NCBI GenBank assembly: GCA_947460915.1
Contig: CANHKJ010000135.1
Span: 1-7,922 of the forward strand
DNA: 7,922 nt
Reading direction: 5' to 3'
Source of the DNA: Verrucomicrobiia bacterium
GTDB lineage: Bacteria; Verrucomicrobiota; Verrucomicrobiia; Verrucomicrobiales; Akkermansiaceae
In this document: piece by piece, positions 1-4,761 of the stretch
How the letters are laid out: the number at the start of each line of letters is the position of its first letter
Numbering within the stretch: position 1 is the stretch's first letter
Notes under the pieces: model-generated
Databases searched by the model: none
Told to the model about the DNA's origin: nothing
What the model saw: the letters and a program-made list of their open reading frames with translations, nothing else
Made by a program: the position numbers and the translations under genes

Positions 1-1101
1 TGCATCACCCAAAGCCTTGAACATGGTCGCGGCCACACCCGAGTGAGAACGCATGCCGATGCCGACGGCGGATAGTTTGGCAATGCCACCTTCCGTTTCG
101 ATTTTTGCTGAAGAACTCAGTTTTTCTAGAACTGGTTTCAGAGCAGCTTGAGCCTTACCAAGATCATTGGAATGCATCGTGAACGAATGGCGTGCATAGC
201 CATCGTTAGCGATGTTCGAGATGATCATGTCGAGATTGATTTCGGCATCGCCGAGCGCGCCGAGAATGGCTCCCGACATCCCTGGAGCATCGGGGATTCC
301 TGTGACGGTGACGCGAGCTTGTGAACGCTCAATACTGATTCCACGAATGACAACGTTTTCCATAGCGGGATGTTCTTCTAAAACAAGAGTTCCTGGGTTA
401 TTGTTAAGGCTGGAGCGTACTTCAAAAACGACGCCGTATTTTTTGGCAAATTCGACTGAGCGGGATTGCATCACCTTCGATCCTGATGATGCCATTTCTA
501 ACATCTCGTCGTACGAGATTTCGGGAAGCTTGCGAGCATTTTTTACGATGCGTGGATCGCAAGTGTATACGCCATCGACGTCGGTAAGGATCTGACAGAC
601 GTCGGCTTTGATGGAAGCGGCAATGGCGATCGCTGTAAGGTCTGAACCACCACGACCGAGCGTATGAATCATCCCAGATGGAGTGACTCCTTGAAATCCG
701 GCGACGACGAGTGTTTTGTCTTCTGCCAGCAACTCATTCATCAAGGTCGGATCCATCTCAAGAATGCGACCGCGGGTGTGAGATCCAGTCGTAAAAATGC
801 CAGCTTGGCGTCCTGTGATCGAAGCAGACGGCACACCGATGTCCTGTAAAGCCATGGCGACGAGTGCGATCGATTGTTGCTCGCCTGTAGAAACCAATAC
901 ATCGAGCTCGCGTTCCGAAGGATTTGGCGTGAGTTCATGAGCCATCTTCAACAGACCATCTGTAACTCCTGACATGGCTGAAACCACGGCTACGACTTTG
1001 TTTCCTTCATCGCGCGTGCGTTTGAGACGCGCGGCCACGTTGCGAATGCGATCAAGGGAACCGACGGATGTGCCGCCATATTTTTGAACAATGAGTGCCA
1101 T
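1..1101 (-). CDS. lysC: Aspartate kinase (3' end cut by the window edge)
   Basis: This enzyme phosphorylates L-aspartate with ATP, the first step towards lysine, diaminopimelate, threonine and methionine. Translation from the ATG at 1101 begins MALIVQKYGGTSVGS. KYGGTSV (residues 7-13) is the kinase signature. STGEQQS (71-77) and GRGGSDLTA (149-157) are further amino-acid-kinase motifs, and TDVDGVYTCDPR (173-184) is the conserved nucleotide-binding stretch. A regulatory ACT domain begins near residue 262 (VTVTGIPDAPGMSGAI), and a second begins near 344 (AVGIGMRSHSGVAA), where the window ends after 367 codons. The family usually has 400-410 residues, so roughly 40 are missing. It looks like the monofunctional, ACT-regulated type with no homoserine dehydrogenase visible. 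The two ACT domains imply feedback control by lysine and/or threonine, but the effector cannot be read from sequence. No Shine-Dalgarno is seen upstream. Identification is firm. Confidence 0.96.
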   Translation of the reverse strand, partial: MALIVQKYGGTSVGSLDRIRNVAARLKRTRDEGNKVVAVVSAMSGVTDGLLKMAHELTPNPSERELDVLVSTGEQQSIALVAMALQDIGVPSASITGRQAGIFTTGSHTRGRILEMDPTLMNELLAEDKTLVVAGFQGVTPSGMIHTLGRGGSDLTAIAIAASIKADVCQILTDVDGVYTCDPRIVKNARKLPEISYDEMLEMASSGSKVMQSRSVEFAKKYGVVFEVRSSLNNNPGTLVLEEHPAMENVVIRGISIERSQARVTVTGIPDAPGMSGAILGALGDAEINLDMIISNIANDGYARHSFTMHSNDLGKAQAALKPVLEKLSSSAKIETEGGIAKLSAVGIGMRSHSGVAATMFKALGDA

Positions 1102-1122
1102 GGTTTCGGAAAGCGGCGGGTA

Positions 1123-1150
1123 ATTAAGAGTAGATTGTCGAGAAAGGCAA
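1123..1150 (-). promoter_or_regulatory. Possible sigma-70-type promoter for lysC
   Basis: On the minus strand a TTGCCT hexamer (1150-1145) is separated by 16 bp from CTTAAT (1128-1123). These match 4 of 6 bases each to TTGACA and TATAAT. Transcription would start near 1116 and give a leader of about 15 nt. The match is weak and the assignment rests mainly on position. Confidence 0.3.
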
Positions 1151-1223
1151 GCGGAAGAGTGTAGGATTGTGGCAGTATTTACGCCGTGCAAAAGTGTTCG
1201 GAGATCTTGACGCGATAATTGAT

Positions 1224-1592
1224 TCAAGGATTTTCTGCGAGATAGTGCAACCAATCACCACAGGGTATCTGGGCTTGCGCGTCGGGCGTGATCAAGAACT
1301 CCCAAAGCATGGCGGTCACTAGTCCTGCTGTCGTTTTTACGTCCACTGATACACGCTGGTATTCTACACCCTCAAAGACATCGAGCTCGGCCAATAAGAC
1401 ATCGTCCATTTCATAAAGTGAGCCATGCACCCAATGATTATTCGATGGATCGAGCCGCAAAGCAGGGTACCAGCTGATGCGGTAAAGCTTTGCTGCCACC
1501 TGACCGTCGCCCAAGTAACGAGCTCCATTCATACGCCATGCGTTTGAGGCATTTTGCCGTAAGGTGCCGTAGACAAAAATCGTATGCATCAT
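1224..1592 (-). CDS. Gamma-glutamylcyclotransferase-fold (AIG2/GGCT-like) protein
   Basis: This 122-residue protein has the small GGCT/AIG2-like fold. The hallmark YGTLR is at residues 8-12 (HTIFVYGTLRQN). The central LDVFEGVEYQR segment (70-80) carries the likely catalytic glutamate, Glu74, and is followed by a strand-rich C-terminus. Family members release 5-oxoproline from gamma-glutamyl amines, amino acids or glutathione, but many bacterial members have no assigned substrate, so the reaction is inferred from fold only. I chose the ATG at 1592 (another is at 1589) because the conserved domain starts directly after it. The reading frame stays open to an ATG at 1658, but the extra 22 residues look unlike the family. 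The gene sits between lysC, 122 bp downstream of its stop, and the putative replication origin, whose DnaA-like sites lie directly upstream of it. No ribosome binding site is visible. Confidence 0.85.
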   Translation of the reverse strand: MMHTIFVYGTLRQNASNAWRMNGARYLGDGQVAAKLYRISWYPALRLDPSNNHWVHGSLYEMDDVLLAELDVFEGVEYQRVSVDVKTTAGLVTAMLWEFLITPDAQAQIPCGDWLHYLAENP

Positions 1593-1685
1593 GACGAACC
1601 GTACACGCAATGAACCATGCCTGCAACCTGATGTTGTTATCGATGCTTGCAACTTCATTTGCGCTGTGAAGAACTGAACATTCTT

Positions 1686-1716
1686 TGGGGATAACTTGTG
1701 GAATCAGCTGTGATAA
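1686..1716 (-). promoter_or_regulatory. Degenerate DnaA-box pair with GATAACTT direct repeat
   Basis: TGGGGATAA at 1686-1694 is the complement of TTATCCCCA, one mismatch from TTATCCACA. TGTGATAA at 1709-1716 is the complement of TTATCACA, a box lacking one base. The two share an eight-base direct repeat, GATAACTT, starting at 1690 and 1712, a spacing of 22 bp or about two helical turns. Such weak, regularly spaced sites are common in DnaA-binding arrays, but binding here is inferred only. Confidence 0.4.
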
Positions 1717-1793
1717 CTTTGGACGCAATACTGATGTCGACATTGCCCTGAAGATGCACCGAGTTGTTTCACAGGTTATTCTTCCTGTGGAAC

Positions 1794-1803
1794 CCTGATC
1801 AGG
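1794..1803. repeat. Ten-base palindrome CCTGATCAGG
   Basis: This is a perfect palindrome between two TGTGGAAC repeats (1786-1793 and 1808-1815) in the candidate origin. It contains GATC. Whether it is a protein-binding site or chance cannot be told from one copy. Confidence 0.35.
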
Positions 1804-1830
1804 AAAGTGTGGAACGGCGATTTTGGCGAC

Positions 1831-1839
1831 TTATTCACA
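1831..1839 (+). promoter_or_regulatory. DnaA box TTATTCACA
   Basis: This is an exact match to the TTATNCACA consensus for the DnaA initiator. It lies at the left border of an AT-rich segment and points towards it. Its last bases overlap a ten-base palindrome, CATCTAGATG (1838-1847). Confidence 0.6.
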
Positions 1840-1890
1840 TCTAGATGATGATGATTTATTGTACATATTTTAAAAACTATTCTTAAAGGA
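1840..1890. other. AT-rich segment, candidate DNA unwinding element
   Basis: These 51 bp contain 11 G or C bases (about 78% AT), well above the flanking DNA. They lie exactly between two inward-facing consensus DnaA boxes. The segment opens with four tandem GAT triplets (1844-1855) and continues through a TTATTGTACATATTTT-like AT stretch. Unwinding function is inferred from composition and position. Confidence 0.45.
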
Positions 1891-1899
1891 TGTGGATAA
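1891..1899 (-). promoter_or_regulatory. DnaA box TTATCCACA
   Basis: TGTGGATAA on the plus strand is the exact complement of TTATCCACA, the strongest form of the DnaA box. It faces the box at 1831 across the AT-rich element. A weaker TTATCCATG, two mismatches, lies at 1940-1948 on the plus strand. Confidence 0.65.
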
Positions 1900-1984
1900 T
1901 TTCGCAATGACCTGACTCATCATTATTTTGGAAAAATCGTTATCCATGAAACATCGTGCTTTCTTTTGAGACACATGTCTGGGG

Positions 1985-2036
1985 CCTGTGCATGCTCGAG
2001 AGAGTCAAGGGGACACTTTAGCCTAGATCGCACAGG
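1985..2036. repeat. Seven-base inverted repeat CCTGTGC / GCACAGG
   Basis: Perfect arms at 1985-1991 and 2030-2036 enclose 38 bp. No poly-T follows either arm, so it is not an intrinsic terminator. It could close a small structured RNA or be a binding site; nothing else supports either reading. Confidence 0.3.
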
Positions 2037-2120
2037 GATTGGCCTCGTGGACTCCGTATGGGTGAATGCTGGCAATGTGTTGATTTATCGATGACGCGGT
2101 GGATGCAATCGATCCCGACA

Positions 2121-2157
2121 AGAAAAAACCGCCGACTTCAGGTGAAGCGGGCGGTTT
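2121..2157 (-). terminator. Rho-independent terminator of the rplU-rpmA operon
   Basis: Read on the minus strand, AAACCGCC pairs with GGCGGTTT. After one mismatch the stem continues with an inner GCTTCA/TGAAGT helix (one G-U pair) and a very tight loop. Six consecutive T residues follow at the 3' side. It begins 23 bases after the rpmA stop codon and is oriented to end that transcript. Confidence 0.9.
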
Positions 2158-2180
2158 GAGAAAACAGTGATGTTTTCGAA

Positions 2181-2435
2181 TTAGTTAGCAGCAGCAGCAA
2201 CCACGTTCACACGTGTGCCGTTTTTGTCAAAGAGCACTTTGCCATCGCTGAGAGCGAAGAGAGTGTGGTCTTTGCCCATGCCAACATTTACGCCAGGAGT
2301 CCAGCGTGTGCCGCGTTGGCGAATGATGATGTTGCCAGCGATAACTGCTTGGCTACCGAATTTTTTCACGCCAAGACGTTTGCTGCGTGAGTCGCGTCCG
2401 TTTTTGACAGATCCTTGTCCTTTCTTATGGGCCAT
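2181..2435 (-). CDS. rpmA: 50S ribosomal protein L27
   Basis: L27 is a component of the large ribosomal subunit, and its flexible N-terminus reaches the peptidyl transferase centre and helps position tRNA. The 84-residue product begins MAHKKGQGSVKNGRDS and contains the family signature GNIIIRQRGTRWTPG (34-48), followed by VGMGKDHTLFAL. Length is typical. The mature N-terminus starts directly after Met, without the cleavable extension found in Firmicutes, so no Prp-type processing protease is expected to be needed. It lies 27 bp downstream of rplU on the same strand and is followed by a strong terminator, so the two genes form a compact operon. No ribosome binding site is seen in the gap. The tail ends in an alanine run (VVAAAAN). 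Confidence 0.98.
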   Translation of the reverse strand: MAHKKGQGSVKNGRDSRSKRLGVKKFGSQAVIAGNIIIRQRGTRWTPGVNVGMGKDHTLFALSDGKVLFDKNGTRVNVVAAAAN

Positions 2436-2462
2436 AACGAGTAGTAAGTTGGGTGGTTGAAA

Positions 2463-2774
2463 TTATGCGGAAATACCAGTGATTTCCAGCTTGGTCAAAT
2501 GACGGCGGAAACCGATTTTCTTGTGGAAGCCTTTGCGGCGCTTGAATTTGAAGGCGACGCCTTTTTCTCCGCGGTGTTGCTCCACTACTTTTGCTGTGAC
2601 GCTAGCGCCAGCAACGAGTGGTTGACCGATGGTTACGGAAGAACCTTCACCAATGAGGAGAACGTCAAAAGTAGTTTCGCTGCCAACTTCGAGTGCAAGT
2701 TTTTCCACATCGATTTTGTCGCCTTGTTGAACGCGGTATTGTTTACCGCCTGTTTTGATGACTGCGTAGCCCAT
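2463..2774 (-). CDS. rplU: 50S ribosomal protein L21
   Basis: L21 is a 23S rRNA-binding protein of the large subunit. The 103-residue product begins MGYAVIKTGGKQYRVQQGD, the usual L21 opening. It contains the C-terminal signature KFKRRKGFHKKIGFRRHLT (residues 76-94), rich in basic residues for RNA contact. I chose the ATG at 2774. The frame stays open 16 codons further upstream to 2822, but the extra residues are not part of the family. It is the first gene of the rplU-rpmA operon, divergent from tsaE with 139 bp between the starts. In some phyla the next gene is obgE, but here the operon ends after rpmA. No Shine-Dalgarno is visible ahead of the start. Confidence 0.98.
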   Translation of the reverse strand: MGYAVIKTGGKQYRVQQGDKIDVEKLALEVGSETTFDVLLIGEGSSVTIGQPLVAGASVTAKVVEQHRGEKGVAFKFKRRKGFHKKIGFRRHLTKLEITGISA

Positions 2775-2818
2775 GATATAAAGAAGGTTATGCTCTTGCG
2801 AGCGGGGCGCGAACTTCA

Positions 2819-2850
2819 CCACAAACTAGGGTCTGTGGCAAGTTTTTTTT
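2819..2850. promoter_or_regulatory. Hairpin and poly-T/A tract in the rplU-tsaE divergent intergenic region
   Basis: Arms CCACAAA (2819-2825) and TCTGTGG (2832-2838) form a seven-base stem around CTAGGG. Eight T residues follow at 2843-2850 on the plus strand. That resembles a plus-strand terminator, but no plus-strand gene precedes it. The sixth pair is A-C in plus-strand RNA and G-U in minus-strand RNA, so the hairpin is slightly better in an rplU leader. A TTGCCA (2840-2835, minus) with A/T tracts upstream could be part of the rplU promoter. The role is unresolved. Confidence 0.3.
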
Positions 2851-2913
2851 GAAAAAATATTTTAGGCATTTTGTGGCGTCGTGCCTGGCATCTGTGTTAA
2901 CGTCTCGGCGACG

Positions 2914-3333
2914 ATGATGGAAGCGCGCACATGGAGCATAGAATCAGTGGAGGCGATGGAAAAACTGGGCGAGCAACTTGGCCAAGAAATGACTGAGCCG
3001 ATGGTTATCGCGCTGGTTGGTCCGCTCGGTGCTGGAAAAACTCATCTAACAAAAGGCGTTGCTCGCGGCTTGGGATTTCGTGGCGAAGTGACAAGTCCTA
3101 CTTTTTCGTTAGTGCAAGAATATCACGGTGGTCGCTTGCCTTTGTTTCACTTTGATCTCTATCGGCTCAAATCAAGCGCTGAGGTCTTGGCAATGGGTTG
3201 GGATGACTTTTTAGATCAGCGTGGTGTGATGCTGGCCGAATGGGGCGATTTGTTCCCTGAGCTTTTTGATGAAAATGATCGCATGATCCGCATCGAGGTT
3301 TGCGAAAACGGACGCGAAGTTTTGTACTGTTAA
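2914..3333 (+). CDS. tsaE: tRNA threonylcarbamoyladenosine biosynthesis ATPase TsaE
   Basis: TsaE is the ATPase that works with TsaB and TsaD to transfer threonylcarbamoyl onto A37 of tRNAs reading ANN codons (t6A). The 139-residue product has a Walker A loop GPLGAGKT at 36-43, the SPTF switch motif at 61-64, HFDLYRL at 79-85 with the conserved Asp81, and EWGD at 109-112. These are the standard TsaE landmarks in the right order, and the length is normal. I chose the ATG pair at 2914/2917. A GTG at 2881 would add 11 residues with no family similarity. It is the only gene on its strand in this part of the window, divergent from rplU. It converges on a small lipoprotein gene whose stop lies 5 bp beyond its own. 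No tsaB or tsaD is in view. Confidence 0.96.
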   Translation: MMEARTWSIESVEAMEKLGEQLGQEMTEPMVIALVGPLGAGKTHLTKGVARGLGFRGEVTSPTFSLVQEYHGGRLPLFHFDLYRLKSSAEVLAMGWDDFLDQRGVMLAEWGDLFPELFDENDRMIRIEVCENGREVLYC

Positions 3334-3338
3334 TTGGA

Positions 3339-3467
3339 TCAGAGTGCGGCGCGACCAACACTTTGCAAGGTTCTACCGACGGTAGTTGCGGCACTTTGTG
3401 CGAGACTACAGGAAGAAAGGAAAGTGATCGAGGCAAGGATCAAAGCAAGAAGAGACAGTTTTTTCAT
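3339..3467 (-). CDS. Very small predicted lipoprotein (42 residues)
   Basis: The product starts MKKLSLLALILASITFLSSC, a classic lipoprotein signal: two lysines, a hydrophobic core, and the lipobox LSSC ending at Cys20. Signal peptidase II would leave a mature peptide of only 23 residues (CSLAQSAATTVGRTLQSVGR, then AAL), with a TVGRTLQSVGRA pattern of small residues and Val/Leu/Arg. It resembles entericidin-like mini-lipoproteins in size and style, but I cannot assign a family or function. The ATG is 16 bp after the SDR stop codon on the same strand, so it is probably co-transcribed as the last gene of the TPR-SDR group. Its stop converges on the tsaE stop with 5 bp between. The small size means it is easily missed by gene finders. 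The clean signal peptide makes it likely real. Confidence 0.72.
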   Translation of the reverse strand: MKKLSLLALILASITFLSSCSLAQSAATTVGRTLQSVGRAAL

Positions 3468-3483
3468 CGGCTTGGAGTGTAGA

Positions 3484-4137
3484 TTAAAGAATGCGACTGT
3501 CGAGGTTAAAGATTTGCCCTGATGTGTGTGGCAAGCGGAAATGTAAGGTTTCGAGAAATGCGCAGACCTCGGAATCGGTGTTGAAGCGCTGGAGGCAATG
3601 GAGACTTTTGACTTCTTCCTTACGACTGCTGGAAAGTGATGCGGTCATGCGATTCTCGAGATAACCAGGGATGAGGACATTGACGCGGACGTTGGCGGGG
3701 CCAAGTTCTTGAGCAAGTGATTTGCTAAGTCCGATCAATCCGGCTTTGGCACTGGCGTAGGCAACTTGTCCGTAGCTGGGATGCAGAGCGGCGTAGCTGG
3801 AGATGAAGACGATGTGTCCCCTGCGCTGCTTGAGCATGGCGCGTGACGCTTGTTGCGCGCAAAGAGCGGCACCGGTGAGATTGCTTTGGATGAGCGAGTC
3901 CCACTGTTGTTCTGTCGTTTTGAGAAGCAGTTCGTCGTCGCAGGCGCCTGCCATGGCGATGAGGAGATCACAAGGATGTATGCGGAAATATTCTTTTACT
4001 TGAGCAAAATTGGTGACATCCAATTCCTTTCGTGATGGAGCTAGAATATGCGGTGCATAAGCGGATTCTGCGAAAAAAGCGGCAACAGACCTTGCAAGTG
4101 ATCCGTTACCGCCTGTGATGATGATGCGCTCGGGCAT
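3484..4137 (-). CDS. Short-chain dehydrogenase/reductase (FabG-like SDR)
   Basis: This 217-residue Rossmann-fold oxidoreductase is of the classical SDR type. It begins MPERIIITGGNGSLARSVAA. The catalytic tetrad is visible as Asn86 (QSNLTG), Ser114 (FISS), Tyr127 and Lys131 (YASAK), followed by PGY at 157-159 and a FabG-like ending GQIFNLDS. The cofactor loop is unusual: TGGNGSLA replaces the standard TGxxxGxG, so the second and third glycines are Ser13 and Ala15. The NNAG motif reads AMAG. At 217 residues it is shorter than the roughly 245 of FabG. The substrate is unknown; FabG-like carbonyl reduction is only the default guess. The ATG at 4137 starts 8 bp after the stop of the upstream TPR gene, indicating an operon. 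The frame stays open to 4194, but the extra 19 residues lack SDR similarity. Confidence 0.88.
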   Translation of the reverse strand: MPERIIITGGNGSLARSVAAFFAESAYAPHILAPSRKELDVTNFAQVKEYFRIHPCDLLIAMAGACDDELLLKTTEQQWDSLIQSNLTGAALCAQQASRAMLKQRRGHIVFISSYAALHPSYGQVAYASAKAGLIGLSKSLAQELGPANVRVNVLIPGYLENRMTASLSSSRKEEVKSLHCLQRFNTDSEVCAFLETLHFRLPHTSGQIFNLDSRIL

Positions 4138-4145
4138 GAAGGATA

Positions 4146-4682
4146 TTATCGTGCAGAAACAGTGATGGCATGCTCTTCGTAGCGCACACTGCACTCAGCA
4201 TTGCTGGCGATGTAGTTGAGGATTTGTGATGCAGGAACGTTGTCTAGCCTGAGGGTAATGGTTTTGCTCTCGAGCTTTTTGTTTTTGTCGCTGATCACGA
4301 AGTTTGGCGAAAATGATTTTTCCGAAGCATCACCGATAAGGGTAGTAAGAGTATCGAGGCATTCATCGACAGTTGCTCCTGAAAAGTCTACTGATGCAAT
4401 CTTGGTGCGCTCCATTTTCAGTTGACGAGCCCGCGCGGCAAATTTTTCGCGATTGAGTGTAAGTTGACTGAGTTGATAGCGCGCTTGTGGATGCTGAGGT
4501 TGGACTTTGAGGATGGCACGCAGGTTTTGCTCCGCCTTGGTGACGTCGCCTTCGTTCATGGCGTGGATGCTTTGCGCGTAGAGATCCGTGATGGTCACGG
4601 GTTTGCGTGCAGTTGCGGTTTGGGTTTGGCCATAAGTCAGGGTACAGACTGACAGCAGGATCAATGCGATGGTGTTTTTCAT
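4146..4682 (-). CDS. Exported TPR protein with secretin/STN-like C-terminal domain
   Basis: Function is not recognised. The 178-residue product starts MKNTIALILLSVCTLTYGQT, a signal peptide with likely cleavage near residue 18. The LSVC at 10-13 is a poor lipobox because of the Val at -1. Residues 32-77 (YAQSIHAMNEGDVTKAEQNL onwards, then HPQARYQLSQLTL) look like about one and a half tetratricopeptide repeats. Residues 98-178 resemble the short STN/secretin N-terminal fold: a DFSGATVDECLDTL helix, PNFVISD, then ITLRLDNVPASQILNYI and a terminal ITVSAR strand. Such domains usually occur in secretins or TonB-dependent receptors, but no pore domain follows, so this may be a periplasmic partner or an adaptor. 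I chose the ATG at 4682 because the signal peptide starts there, although the frame extends to 4718. It heads an apparent operon with the SDR and mini-lipoprotein genes. Confidence 0.75.
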   Translation of the reverse strand: MKNTIALILLSVCTLTYGQTQTATARKPVTITDLYAQSIHAMNEGDVTKAEQNLRAILKVQPQHPQARYQLSQLTLNREKFAARARQLKMERTKIASVDFSGATVDECLDTLTTLIGDASEKSFSPNFVISDKNKKLESKTITLRLDNVPASQILNYIASNAECSVRYEEHAITVSAR

Positions 4683-4717
4683 GGTGTTTTGTGCGGATAC
4701 GGTTGTTTCTATATCCA

Positions 4718-4723
4718 TTTATA
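4718..4723 (-). promoter_or_regulatory. -10-like TATAAA ahead of the TPR/SDR operon
   Basis: On the minus strand TATAAA (5 of 6 to TATAAT) lies 35 bp upstream of the TPR gene ATG, in the 79-bp gap after mnmG. No convincing -35 is found at 16-18 bp, so promoter activity is only suggested. Confidence 0.3.
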
Positions 4724-4761
4724 CACTAGCGAAAAAAGTGATGGATGGCAAGGAGAAATGA

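Larger units (their letters stand above)
1593..2120. other. Gene-poor region; candidate chromosomal replication origin (oriC)
   Basis: I find no convincing gene across this stretch; the open frames are short and unlike known proteins. The left half is rich in DnaA-box-like sequence. There are two exact TTATNCACA boxes at 1831-1839 (+) and 1891-1899 (-), a one-mismatch box at 1686-1694 (-), a shortened box TGTGATAA at 1709-1716, and TGTGGA cores at 1697, 1786 and 1808. The two exact boxes face each other across an AT-rich segment. The right half (1950-2120) holds only a CCTGTGC/GCACAGG inverted repeat (1985-1991 with 2030-2036). Bacterial oriC commonly combines clustered DnaA boxes with an AT-rich unwinding element. 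The nearby mnmG (gidA) and two parS sites fit an origin-proximal location. One caution is that rplU-rpmA and mnmG would be transcribed against the rightward fork. Alternatively the boxes could regulate a neighbouring gene through DnaA. Confidence 0.55.

Noticed and set aside
212..595. Open frame of 127 codons on the plus strand
   Set aside because: It is antisense to the lysC region that encodes conserved aspartate kinase sequence. The product looks like random translation.
1438..1743. Minus-strand frame of 101 codons overlapping the GGCT-like gene
   Set aside because: It is an alternative frame over a well-supported gene and the DnaA-box region, and the product has no recognisable features.
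1844..1855. (GAT)4 as canonical DnaA-trios
   Set aside because: The trio motif is 3'-GAT-5'; these triplets have the opposite polarity. Kept only as a low-interest observation.
1660..2120. tRNA or other standard RNA gene in the long gap
   Set aside because: I saw no cloverleaf, no T-loop GTTCGAATC-type motif and no tmRNA or SRP RNA signature on either strand.
2209..2216. ACACGTGT in rpmA as a possible parS
   Set aside because: Only the CACGTG core matches; the flanks do not fit TGTTNCACGTGNAACA.
3334..3522. Plus-strand frame of 62 codons after tsaE
   Set aside because: It is antisense to the mini-lipoprotein, whose clean signal peptide is the better explanation of this stretch.
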